The notes under the pieces: generated by a model | Seen by the model: only the letters and a program-made list of their open reading frames with translations | Databases searched by the model: none | What the model was told of the DNA's origin: nothing | Position numbers and translations under genes: made by a program | From: DATGLE01 sp035294325 | GTDB lineage: Bacteria > Chloroflexota > Ktedonobacteria > Ktedonobacterales > Ktedonobacteraceae | Length of the DNA stretch: 18,129 nucleotides | Direction: 5' to 3' | Assembly: GCA_035294325.1 (NCBI GenBank) | Contig: DATGLE010000257.1 | Span: 1-18,129, forward strand | Part shown: in pieces, positions 1 through 7,260 of the stretch | Layout of the letters: the number at the start of each line of letters is the position of its first letter | How positions within the stretch are numbered: position 1 is the stretch's first letter

Positions 1-82
1 AGAGGCTACACACCACCATTCCCAATAAAGCGAGCGCCGCAGGCGCGAGCAGGCGTTTATGCTGGAAATCAGACATATTCTA
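1..82. mobile_element. Palindromic element copy E1 (right part, cut by window edge)
   Basis: This is the right-hand part of a repeat family seen several times in the window. Bases 34-46 form the 'A' mini-hairpin GCGCC-GCA-GGCGC, inside a conserved block (31-55) that recurs almost exactly at 11702-11725. Bases 66-82 (AAATCAGACATATTCTA) resemble the terminal repeats of the other copies at 1972, 13233 and 15931. Bases 1-25 are presumably one arm of the long central hairpin; its partner lies before the window. The element ends about 10 bp before the Shine-Dalgarno sequence of the CoA-transferase gene, so it lies in or just above that gene's leader. Membership in the family is clear; the outer boundary is inferred. 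Confidence 0.65.
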
Positions 83-104
83 TTTTAAAAAGGAGAGATA
101 CTGT

Positions 105-1235
105 ATGAAAGCTGCGCTTTCAGAAGTTACTGTCATCGACCTGTCGCGCGTCTTTGCCGGCCCGTACTGTACGATGATGCTCGGCGACCTGGGCGCTACG
201 GTCATCAAAGTCGAGCGGCCCGATAAGGGCGACGATACCCGCCACTTTGGCCCGCCCTACATTGCCGGTGAGAGCGCCTATTACCTGGGACTCAATCGCA
301 ATAAGTACAGCATCACCCTCGATTTCGGCACGCCCGAGGGAAAAGAGCGCCTGCTGGCCCTCATTAAGAACGCGACGGTGCTCGTCGAAAACTTCCGTCC
401 CGGCACGCTGGCGCGTCAGGGGCTTGGCTATGAGGATCTGCGCAAAATCAACCCCGGCCTGATCTACTGCTCGATTAGCGGCTACGGCCAGGATGGCCCG
501 TATGCCTCGCGGCCCGGCTATGACTTCGTAGCGCAGGCCGAGTCGGGGATTATGGCCGTCACCGGGGAGGCCGATGGTGAACCGCAGCGCGTCGGCTCGC
601 CCATCGGCGATATGTCGGCGGGGATGTTCGCCTGCATCTCTATTCTCGCGGCGCTGCATGTGCGTGACCAGACCGGCCAGGGGCAGTACATCGATATTTC
701 GCTCCTGGAGTCGGCGGTCACACTGCTGGGCAACGTCTCGGCCAACTATCTGATCTCGGGGGAGGAAGCAAAGCGCTACGGGAACGGGCATCCCAACATC
801 GTGCCCTACCAGGCGTTTCGCACGCGCGATAGTTATGTTGTCGTCTCCTGCGGCAATGATCGCCTCTACCAATCCCTCTGCCATCTACTGGGGCGCGATG
901 ATCTGGCGAGCGACGAGCGTTTCGCCACCAATCCTCAGCGCGTGCGCAATCGCGATCAACTCATCCCCGAGTTGCAGCAGCAGTTTCTACAGCGTGACAG
1001 CGAGGATTGGCTCACGCAACTGCGCGCCGCTGGCATTCCCTGCGGCCCGATCAATCTGGTGAGCCAGGTCTTTCACGATCCGCAGATTGAGGCCAGGGGC
1101 CTTGTGTGGGAATGCGATCATCCCACCGCCGGCAAGATTCGCCTGTCGGGATCGCCGATGCATCTTTCGGAGACCCCGACGCGGCTGTATAAGGCGCCGC
1201 CGCTGCTGGGCGAGGATAACGATAAGATTCTGTAG
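105..1235 (+). CDS. Class III CoA-transferase (CaiB/BaiF family)
   Basis: The 376-residue protein moves a CoA group between a carboxylic acid and an acyl-CoA, working as a cytoplasmic interlocked dimer as known for the family. The N-terminus VTVIDLSRVFAGPYCTMMLG, the 'VENFRPGTL' stretch and 'GYGQDGPYASRPGYDFVAQA' are characteristic. The catalytic Asp falls in GSPIGDMSAG at residue 169, the same number as Asp169 of formyl-CoA transferase. The C-terminus (PPLLGEDNDKIL) is the usual family end, so the gene is complete. The start is supported by AGGAGAG about 8 bp upstream. The substrate cannot be read from sequence; formyl-, succinyl-, carnitine-, racemase-type or mesaconyl-type activities all occur in the family. 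No pathway partner is adjacent: the convergent neighbour is a methyltransferase whose 3' end overlaps this gene by 185 bp. Confidence 0.93.
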   Translation: MKAALSEVTVIDLSRVFAGPYCTMMLGDLGATVIKVERPDKGDDTRHFGPPYIAGESAYYLGLNRNKYSITLDFGTPEGKERLLALIKNATVLVENFRPGTLARQGLGYEDLRKINPGLIYCSISGYGQDGPYASRPGYDFVAQAESGIMAVTGEADGEPQRVGSPIGDMSAGMFACISILAALHVRDQTGQGQYIDISLLESAVTLLGNVSANYLISGEEAKRYGNGHPNIVPYQAFRTRDSYVVVSCGNDRLYQSLCHLLGRDDLASDERFATNPQRVRNRDQLIPELQQQFLQRDSEDWLTQLRAAGIPCGPINLVSQVFHDPQIEARGLVWECDHPTAGKIRLSGSPMHLSETPTRLYKAPPLLGEDNDKIL

Positions 1236-1824
1236 CGGGCTGCGCGACCTCGTTGCCCCACTGCGACCAGCCGCGCCTGCCGTGGCGGGCGAAGAGTTCG
1301 AGATAGGGGCCGGGGCTGCACTGCTCGATGATGCTGTACAGCTCATCCGGCTTCCTGGAGTGTTCGCGCTTGCGACTGACGATGATATTCACCTGGCGGC
1401 GCCCCGGCGGGAGCGTGCGGAGGGAGCCGCGCGTGCCGAAGAGCACGAGTTCGGTGACGTTGCGAAAATAGAAGCCGACGCCGCGCCCATCCGGCCCGCC
1501 ATCTTTGCGCGTTTTGTACCATACCAGGTTCGTCTTGTAGGTAAAGCCCCAGCGCCGCATCACCTCAAGCCCCTCAAGGATGAGCGCGTTGGGCACCCAC
1601 AGGTACAGGTGGCTCTGTGGCAGGCTCAACTGCTCGACGGGGAGATTCAGGATATCGTCGAGCGTCAGCGTGGGGTAGCGCGAGAGCCGCCTGTGCTCTG
1701 GCGCCATTTTCCCCGTGCGGTTCGTAAACTGCCAGGGAGGATCGGCCAGAATCGTACCAAACTGCCCCAGATTGCGCGCCAGTAAATCTTCGGCAGGCGT
1801 GGACGCATCATGCTCGTTACTCAT
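1051..1824 (-). CDS. MT-A70 family adenine N6-methyltransferase
   Basis: This protein (257 residues) is predicted to transfer methyl from S-adenosylmethionine to N6 of adenine in DNA or RNA. The catalytic DPPW motif is at residues 28-31 (ILADPPWQF), and the rest of the family pattern follows: LYLWVPNALI (73-82), GFTYKTNLVWYK (93-104), SRKPDELYSIIEQ (156-168), YLELFAR (174-180) and WSQWGNEV (186-193). The ATG at 1824 is chosen because GGAG lies 7 bp upstream and the in-frame extension above it is translated repeat element E2. The family core normally stops near WGNEV. Here 64 more residues follow, low in recognisable pattern and encoded antisense to the last part of the CoA-transferase gene, so the native stop seems to be lost. 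No restriction enzyme or specificity subunit is adjacent, so this is an orphan methyltransferase, often phage-derived in bacteria. Confidence 0.88.
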   Translation of the reverse strand: MSNEHDASTPAEDLLARNLGQFGTILADPPWQFTNRTGKMAPEHRRLSRYPTLTLDDILNLPVEQLSLPQSHLYLWVPNALILEGLEVMRRWGFTYKTNLVWYKTRKDGGPDGRGVGFYFRNVTELVLFGTRGSLRTLPPGRRQVNIIVSRKREHSRKPDELYSIIEQCSPGPYLELFARHGRRGWSQWGNEVAQPATESYRYPRPAAAAPYTAASGSPKDASAIPTGESCRRWDDRIPTQGPWPQSADRERPGSPD

Positions 1825-1840
1825 TATCACACTCCATGCT

Positions 1841-1987
1841 TCCTCGCGCCTGCGGCGCTCGCCAAATGAGGAGTGTGGTGTGGCCCGGGCGCCTGGGCCA
1901 CACCACACTCTTCATCCATTGCGCGGCGGAGCCGTGCGAACGCCCGGCGAGAGAGGACGAAGGCACTGAGGAATCAGATATCCTTTT
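1841..1987. mobile_element. Palindromic element copy E2
   Basis: In order: the A mini-hairpin read on the minus strand (GCGCC-TGC-GGCGC on plus, 1846-1858); a long hairpin with arms 1866-1886 and 1895-1915 (21 bp, one G/T pair) and a GC-rich tip; the B mini-hairpin GCGGC-GGA-GCCGT (1923-1935); and a terminal repeat AATCAGATATCCTTTT (1972-1987). It lies between the divergent MT-A70 and Uma2 genes, and its A side abuts the ribosome binding site of the methyltransferase. The left terminal repeat is not recognisable, so the left boundary is uncertain. Confidence 0.65.
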
Positions 1988-2133
1988 GCATAGTAGTAGT
2001 ATACTTTCCGCGACAAAGAAATAGGCCCGATCTTGCATAAGTACTATCCAGTCACAAGAGAGCTATTCTGTTATCCGATCTTACGTATCATAGTAAGAAT
2101 ATGATATTATCTAGCGCGAGGAGGGCGTGTATC

Positions 2134-2730
2134 ATGGCACTGCATAAATATCCATCCATGAGCGTTGAAGATTATCTGGCTCTTGATCGCAGCAGCCAGG
2201 AGGCGCGTTATGAGTACTACGATGGCGAGCTAAGGATGCTGGCTGGAGGGAGCATTTACCACTCGATCATCGGCACAAGCGTAACCGGCATTCTCTATCG
2301 ACTACTGCACGGCAGCCCATGTCGTGTGTACAACTCGGATATACGACTCCAGCTTTCACGATCACGGTACGTCCATCCTGATATTACTGTTAGTTGCGAC
2401 CAGCGCGATCAAGGTCAAGGTGAGATGATACACCATCCACGAGTAGTTATTGAGGTACTTTCTCCCAGTACCGAAGCCAAAGACAGGGGAAGAAAGTTCA
2501 CGCTCTACCGTGAGTGCCAATCAATACAGGAATACATGATGGTTGACTCCCGCCGTGTACAGATAGAAGTCTATAGCCGCGACAACAGGAAATGGACGCT
2601 CTCCACCTATGGGCCAGGAGACGAAGTAGTTCTGGAGAGCCTCAATATCAGGTTCCCTGTGGATGAAGTCTATGAGGGGCTGGACTTCGATCAGCAAGCG
2701 CAAGATGAGGACGACGAAGATCATTACTAG
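2134..2730 (+). CDS. Uma2 family endonuclease-like protein (DUF820, PD-(D/E)XK fold)
   Basis: The protein has 198 residues, the usual Uma2 length. The family pattern is complete: MSVEDYLALDR (9-19), RYEYYDGEL (25-33), YHSIIGTSV, NSDIRLQL (67-74), a PD at 82-83 (VHPDITV), VVIEVLSPST (104-113) with the conserved Glu at 107, and RKFTLYREC (120-128) with a candidate catalytic Lys121. A very acidic tail (186-196) closes it. The ATG at 2134 is preferred over the one at 2101 because GGAGG sits 9 bp upstream and the shorter form begins as family members do. The PD-(D/E)XK nuclease fold is known for the family, but the biological role of the many paralogues in cyanobacteria and Chloroflexota is unclear. 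It lies about 110 bp before dnaN on the same strand, though dnaN has its own promoter-like sequence. It could also be a degenerate nuclease; the key residues appear intact. Confidence 0.88.
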   Translation: MALHKYPSMSVEDYLALDRSSQEARYEYYDGELRMLAGGSIYHSIIGTSVTGILYRLLHGSPCRVYNSDIRLQLSRSRYVHPDITVSCDQRDQGQGEMIHHPRVVIEVLSPSTEAKDRGRKFTLYRECQSIQEYMMVDSRRVQIEVYSRDNRKWTLSTYGPGDEVVLESLNIRFPVDEVYEGLDFDQQAQDEDDEDHY

Positions 2731-2764
2731 CGCGAGAAGGATGGTAGGAAGCTCTGCTCTCCTG

Positions 2765-2793
2765 TTTACACTTCGGACCTGATCGGCTATACT
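2765..2793 (+). promoter_or_regulatory. Predicted housekeeping promoter for dnaN-recF
   Basis: TTTACA (2765-2770) and TATACT (2788-2793) are separated by exactly 17 bp, each one mismatch from the consensus -35 and -10 boxes of the main sigma factor. Transcription would start near 2800 and leave a leader of about 40 nt before the dnaN start at 2843. This is the best promoter match noticed by eye in the window. It implies that dnaN need not depend on read-through from the Uma2 gene. Confidence 0.6.
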
Positions 2794-2842
2794 AGCCAGG
2801 AACAATTCTATGCGTTATGGTTGTGTCTGGAGGAAAACGTCA

Positions 2843-3970
2843 GTGAAAATCACCTGTAAGCAGCAAGATTTGAGTCGTGGCCTGGGAGTTGTCGGCCACG
2901 CCGTCTCTAACCGCAGCACCCTTCCCATCCTCGCTAATATTTTACTGGCGACCGATCAGGGCCGCCTGAAACTATCTGCAACCAACCTGGAGATCGGCAT
3001 CAATTGCTGGATTGACGCGGAAATCCGTGAAGAGGGTTCGACAACCGTTCCCGCGCGGCTGATTACCGACTTTGTGGGCAGCCTGCCGCCAGCATCTGTA
3101 GATATCGATGTCGCGGAAGATACGCACACGATCAACTTGAAAAGCCTGCGCAGCAGCGCCAGCATCAAGGGCATGGATCCCTCCGAATTCCCGTTGATCC
3201 CCAGCGCCGAGGGCGGCGAACCTCCCGTGGTGCTGGAGGCCGGGCAGCTTAAAGAGATGATTACGCAGGTCGCCTTTGCTGCTGCCGATGACGATTCGCG
3301 CCCGGTGCTCACCGGTGTCTACGTCGAGGTCAGCGGCGAGAAGTTGACCTTTGCCGCCGCCGACGCCTTCCGCCTCGCGGTACGCAGCATGCCGCTGCCC
3401 GGCGAGGATGGCGCACGCGACAGCATCCTTATTCCCGCTCGCACGCTGACCGAGCTTGCGCGTATCCTGCCAGCCGAGGGCGCCGTGCAGATGATCGTAA
3501 CGCCCAATCGCAGCCAGGTGCTTTTCCATACCGAACATATCGATCTCGTCTCGCGCCTGATCGAAGGCACCTTCCCGAACTTCCGCCAGATTATTCCGAA
3601 GGAGCATACGACGCGCGCCGTTGTGGAGACGAAGGAGTTTGCCGCCGCCGTCAGGTCGGTGACGCCGTTCGCCCGCGATAGCTCGAACATCACACATATC
3701 AAGATTGGCGGTGGAGAAGGCGAGGGCGCAGTGACGATTGAGGCCACCGCCGAGGATGTGGGCAGCAATATCAGCACCATCAATGCCGCCGTTGATGGCC
3801 CGCAGCAGCAGATTATCTTCAATGTGAAGTATCTCGCCGATGTGCTCGCCGTCATGGATACGCCGGAGACCGCGCTTGAAATCACATCTGCCGCCCGTCC
3901 CGGCGTCATCAAGCCGGTGGGATCAGCCGACTATACGTATGTCATCATGCCAATGAGCACGAATCGATAG
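2843..3970 (+). CDS. dnaN: DNA polymerase III subunit beta (sliding clamp)
   Basis: The 375-residue product is the ring-shaped clamp that holds DNA polymerase III on DNA. The start is the GTG at 2843: GGAGG lies 9 bp upstream and the resulting N-terminus VKITCKQQDLSRGL matches the family, whereas the ATG at 2810 adds 11 atypical residues. Typical marks are STLPILANILL, the acidic and repetitive three-domain layout, SLPPASVDIDV, DPSEFPLIP, DSRPVLTGVYVE, ADAFRLAVRS, LIEGTFPNFRQIIPKE and the C-terminal TYVIMPM hydrophobic-pocket strand. The length is normal. recF follows after 65 bp on the same strand, the conserved dnaN-recF order, but dnaA is not immediately upstream; a Uma2 gene is there instead. 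Whether a second dnaN exists elsewhere in the genome cannot be told. Confidence 0.96.
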   Translation: MKITCKQQDLSRGLGVVGHAVSNRSTLPILANILLATDQGRLKLSATNLEIGINCWIDAEIREEGSTTVPARLITDFVGSLPPASVDIDVAEDTHTINLKSLRSSASIKGMDPSEFPLIPSAEGGEPPVVLEAGQLKEMITQVAFAAADDDSRPVLTGVYVEVSGEKLTFAAADAFRLAVRSMPLPGEDGARDSILIPARTLTELARILPAEGAVQMIVTPNRSQVLFHTEHIDLVSRLIEGTFPNFRQIIPKEHTTRAVVETKEFAAAVRSVTPFARDSSNITHIKIGGGEGEGAVTIEATAEDVGSNISTINAAVDGPQQQIIFNVKYLADVLAVMDTPETALEITSAARPGVIKPVGSADYTYVIMPMSTNR

Positions 3971-3978
3971 CGCAAGCC

Positions 3979-4020
3979 CGGGAGGTGGGCGACCACGCTT
4001 TTCTGTGGCCGCTCCATCCC
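3979..4020 (+). other. Imperfect hairpin in the dnaN-recF spacer
   Basis: GCGACCAC (3989-3996) and GTGGCCGC (4005-4012) pair at 7 of 8 positions around the loop GCTTTTCT, and weaker pairing continues outward to GGGA (3979-3982) and TCCC (4017-4020). No T-run follows, so it is not a classical intrinsic terminator. It could modulate recF expression relative to dnaN, since it ends about 15 nt before the recF start and could sit over its ribosome binding region. Function is inferred only. Confidence 0.35.
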
Positions 4021-4035
4021 TGCCCGCGCGGATAG

Positions 4036-5229
4036 ATGATGTATCTCTCTCACCTCTCTTTGAGCAATTTTCGCAACTATGCACAGCTTGACCTTGCTCT
4101 GGGACCGGGACTCTTTCTCTTCTATGGAGACAATGCCCAGGGTAAGACGAATTTGCTCGAAGCGGTGAGCATGCTGGCTACGGCCAGTTCCTTCCATGCC
4201 GCCGGGGATCGCGAGGTGGTCAGCTGGTCGGCCCCGGAGCATATTGCCCATCTCTCCGGCACTGTTAAACGACGCGACGATACCGTGGAGATCGAGATTG
4301 CCGTCTTCGATCCGGCGCCACCCGTTATAGCAGCCGATAGCGAGCCGGGGGCGGGAGGCGCACGCGGCATCGACCTGCCGGCCAGCACGCCGCGCAAGCG
4401 CCTCAAGCTCAACGGCGTCCCCCGCAGGACGGTTGAGATCATCGGGCAAATGAAGGTCGTACTCTTCGCTCCCACCGACCTGCACCTCGTCGAGGGCGCG
4501 CCCGACGAGCGGCGCCGTTTCCTTGACCGCGCGCTCTGCCAGGTCCAGCCGCACTACTGCCAGGCGCTTATCAAGTATCGCAAAGTCGTGTTGCAGCGCT
4601 CGGCTCTGCTCAAACGCATTCGCGATAACCAGGAAGATCCGCGCATGCTGGAATACCTGGATGAGCAGTTAACCATGCTTGCCGGCCATATCATGTACGA
4701 GCGGATGCGCATGGTGAGCGCGCTCAACGAGGAGGCGGGCGTTTTTCAACAGGCGATCAGCGGCGGGCAGGAGCGGCTCCAGATCGTCTATCGCCCTTCG
4801 TTCAAAGTGGATGCGGCATGGAGCACGGTGGAAGCCTCCGAGCATTACCGCGAACAGCTCCGCGAGGTACGCAGGAGGGAGATCATTCAAGGCGTGTGCC
4901 TGCGGGGGCCGCACCGCGACGATCTGGAATTCCTGGTGAACGGAGTGAATATGCTCACCTATGGCTCGCGCGGCCAGCAGCGCACGACGGCGCTCTCCGC
5001 CAAACTTGCCGAGCTTGCCTATATGCGCGCCAGTACGGGGGATGAGCCTGTGCTCCTGCTCGACGACGTGTTCAGCGAACTCGATCATCTGCGCCGCGAA
5101 TACCTGCTGCGCCAGGTACACCAGCACGAGCAGGTCTTGCTCACGGCAACAGAACTGGCGGGCTTCCCTGCCGATATTCTGCGCCAGGCCCACGTCTATC
5201 ACATCGTTGATGGTTGCATTAATGCGTAG
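4036..5229 (+). CDS. recF: DNA replication and repair protein RecF
   Basis: This SMC-like ATPase of 397 residues helps load RecA at ssDNA gaps together with RecO and RecR. The N-terminus YLSHLSLSNFRNYAQLDL is typical, the Walker A is GDNAQGKT (31-38), the ABC signature SRGQQRTTALSAKLAEL lies near residues 310-326, and the Walker B with D-loop is VLLLDDVFSELD (about 339-350). Other family stretches are KVVLFAPTDLHLVEGAPDER and GPHRDDLEFLVNG. There is a modest Pro/Ala/Gly-rich expansion at about residues 92-120. Two adjacent ATGs (4036 and 4039) are possible starts; neither has a strong ribosome binding site, fitting translation coupled to dnaN 65 bp upstream. The last two codons and the stop lie inside the base of a large inverted repeat (5223-5540), so the extreme C-terminus may have been rewritten by that repeat. 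Confidence 0.95.
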   Translation: MMYLSHLSLSNFRNYAQLDLALGPGLFLFYGDNAQGKTNLLEAVSMLATASSFHAAGDREVVSWSAPEHIAHLSGTVKRRDDTVEIEIAVFDPAPPVIAADSEPGAGGARGIDLPASTPRKRLKLNGVPRRTVEIIGQMKVVLFAPTDLHLVEGAPDERRRFLDRALCQVQPHYCQALIKYRKVVLQRSALLKRIRDNQEDPRMLEYLDEQLTMLAGHIMYERMRMVSALNEEAGVFQQAISGGQERLQIVYRPSFKVDAAWSTVEASEHYREQLREVRRREIIQGVCLRGPHRDDLEFLVNGVNMLTYGSRGQQRTTALSAKLAELAYMRASTGDEPVLLLDDVFSELDHLRREYLLRQVHQHEQVLLTATELAGFPADILRQAHVYHIVDGCINA

Positions 5230-5540
5230 CTGCGCGATGATGATGTTTACCAATCAAGATCGGTAATCACAGGTGTAGGGGCGCAGCGCCGGCCTGGTGG
5301 TTGGGTGGGATGGTGGGGGCCGAAGCGCAAGCTCGCCTCCCGGTTGCCACAAACGAAAAGGGGAGGTGTTGGAACGCCGGGCGGGCTTGCGCTTCGGCCC
5401 TCACCGCCCCATATCCCCTCCCAGCCGGCGCCGCGCCCCTACCCGACCCCGGTATTGTCGATCTTGATTGGAAATGTTTATTATCGCGCTTCGGTTAATT
5501 GGTCAAAAAATTATTGCGCGATAAATCGCGCAGCTACGCA
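5223..5540. repeat. Nested long inverted repeat between converging recF and DUF4129 genes
   Basis: Four blocks pair in mirror order: 5223-5238 with 5525-5540 (16/16), 5250-5262 with 5459-5471 (13/13), 5275-5293 with 5424-5442 (18/19) and 5317-5332 with 5385-5400 (16/16). Between them the arms are similar but diverged. On the right a small competing hairpin, GCGCGAT-AA-ATCGCGC, occupies 5516-5531. The recF stop codon (5227-5229) is inside the outer block. The region fills nearly the whole 329-bp gap. It looks like a MITE or foldback element; as RNA it would form a very large hairpin from either direction and could end transcription of both genes. No short ORF in it resembles a protein. Confidence 0.8.
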
Positions 5541-5558
5541 AGAAAAGGATCGCTCGTA

Positions 5559-7181
5559 TCATCGTGGTGTTGGCGCCTTCTGCTGCAACCCCATCCACTC
5601 GCCCCGCACGCGCGCTACCTCCTCCTCGTCCGGTACAATCTCGCCGTAGCGAGTAGCGGTATACGCATCGGTAATCGCGCCCAGTTCTGGCTCGACCTGT
5701 GGGAGACGCTCGCCGAGCCGCCGCCTGAACTCGCAGGGTGTTTCGTCTTTCTTGCGCCTGTAGCCGCGAGCGGCAGCCCATTTGAGCAGCGCGCGGTAGA
5801 TCTCGCGGACACTGCGCGCCGCCGGATCTCCACCGATCTCCTCCACGACCTGAGCCGGCTCAACCGCTGGCGCGCGCCGGGGAAAGAGCCGCGACCAGAG
5901 CGCCCGCAGCAAGGACTTCAGTTGCGTCCAGAAGAGTTGCCATGACCAGAGGCTCTCGCGCAGATCTTCTCCCCTGCGCACAAGCCTGACCCTCCTGCGG
6001 CGCAGCGCCCACCAGATGAACAGGCCGATAAGCGCAATGCAGAGCAGCGGCAGGACGAACTTGAGGACCGCTATCGTCGTCAGGACCGCCTGTGGCGTCT
6101 GCGGCGGCAGATGCCTGGCCTTTGTAACGGCGCTGGCGGGAGGCGTGAAGATATGCATTTTGCCCGATGGATGCAGCAGTGAGAATAGCCAGAAGATCGG
6201 AGTCGATAGGAAAACGAGGAAGTACGCCAGCCCGATGACGATCCAGTTATACAGCGTGCCCAGCGGTGATAGTGCCTGCTGGACGCTCGCCAGGAAGGCC
6301 GGGCTGGCGAAAGTGCCTATCGCCAGGGAGATGAGCAGCAGGATGAGGCCAACTGTGCCGATAACGGTGAGCAGCGCGCGCTCCTGGACTGCGGCGCTGC
6401 CTTCCAGCCCGCCAGGATGCGAGTGGCGCACGAACAGCGCCCGTGCCAGAGCATGGGTGAAAAGCGCGAGGCAGGTGAAGACCGGAATGAGCAGCAGTAA
6501 AAAGACAGCTTCGTAAGGCGCGCCGCCCGTGCCAGCATGTACGACGATAACCGCAATGATGACGCCTACGCCCAGGCGCAGGGCGTTAAAGACATCCGCC
6601 GGTTCCAGGACGCGCCGCGCCAGGACAATGCCGCGCCAGCAGAAATAGCCGGAGATGATGAAGACGGCGAAGACGCGATACGCACGGGGCGAGAGCAAGA
6701 GAATATCGTTCAGCAGAGACCACAGCCAGCGCGGGTCGAAAAGAGAAGTGGTCGATGCATAAACGCTGGTCCAGATGATGAAGAGCGCCACCACAAAAAG
6801 CAGCGGGAATACCCACTGCGAACCGGATGTCATCGTCACTTTGTTGGGGTTCACCGTCACCGTGCCGGAAGCCAGTTCGCGCCGCTCCAGATAGGTCGCG
6901 AACCAGTGCGCGCCAACCATGAGCACGAACGGCGCCCAGAGTGGGAGCAGCGGAGTGCGTGTGCCGAAGAGGCCGATGTCGGCTATCCCGATGAGAACAG
7001 CGCTCACCCAGCAGGTCTCTACAGCGGCGAACGCCACGGGGAGGAGACGTTCGCCCCGGCTCGGAGTCGCCGGAAGGTCTTCGGCGCCCATCGTGAGAAT
7101 ATCCTGCTGCCGGCGCTGCTGGGCCGCGAGCAATGCCTGATCCTGGTCTGGAGGCGATGGTTCCGGCGCGCTATTCATCAT
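5559..7181 (-). CDS. Multi-pass membrane protein with C-terminal DUF4129 domain
   Basis: This 540-residue protein has a short polar N-terminus, then about nine hydrophobic segments (roughly residues 47-73, 79-96, 123-141, 166-184, 202-217, 223-249, 272-292, 310-337 and 370-392), a basic stretch (RRRRVRLVRR, 394-403) that should face the cytoplasm, and a soluble tail. The tail carries the DUF4129 pattern at 456-514: SVREIYRALLKWAAARG, TPCEFRRRL, DAYTATRYGE. In many bacteria this domain ends a transglutaminase-like membrane protein and is encoded beside MoxR-type AAA ATPases and DUF58 proteins; none of those is here, and no transglutaminase catalytic triad is visible, so this is an orphan form. 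The start is one of two adjacent ATGs (7181 or 7178), with AAAGG about 7 bp upstream. It diverges from the STAND-TPR gene; the gap holds a perfect palindrome. Function unknown. Confidence 0.8.
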   Translation of the reverse strand: MMNSAPEPSPPDQDQALLAAQQRRQQDILTMGAEDLPATPSRGERLLPVAFAAVETCWVSAVLIGIADIGLFGTRTPLLPLWAPFVLMVGAHWFATYLERRELASGTVTVNPNKVTMTSGSQWVFPLLFVVALFIIWTSVYASTTSLFDPRWLWSLLNDILLLSPRAYRVFAVFIISGYFCWRGIVLARRVLEPADVFNALRLGVGVIIAVIVVHAGTGGAPYEAVFLLLLIPVFTCLALFTHALARALFVRHSHPGGLEGSAAVQERALLTVIGTVGLILLLISLAIGTFASPAFLASVQQALSPLGTLYNWIVIGLAYFLVFLSTPIFWLFSLLHPSGKMHIFTPPASAVTKARHLPPQTPQAVLTTIAVLKFVLPLLCIALIGLFIWWALRRRRVRLVRRGEDLRESLWSWQLFWTQLKSLLRALWSRLFPRRAPAVEPAQVVEEIGGDPAARSVREIYRALLKWAAARGYRRKKDETPCEFRRRLGERLPQVEPELGAITDAYTATRYGEIVPDEEEVARVRGEWMGLQQKAPTPR

Positions 7182-7260
7182 CAGTCGCCTTTCTCCCTGC
7201 GCCGGAGGCAGTAGTTACCTCCTGGCCGACGTTTGTCCTACAACTCCTCGCTAGATTGTA

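Noticed and set aside
2731..2842. Chromosomal origin (oriC) next to dnaN
   Set aside because: No cluster of DnaA boxes (TTATNCACA-like) or AT-rich unwinding region is visible; only a promoter is supported.
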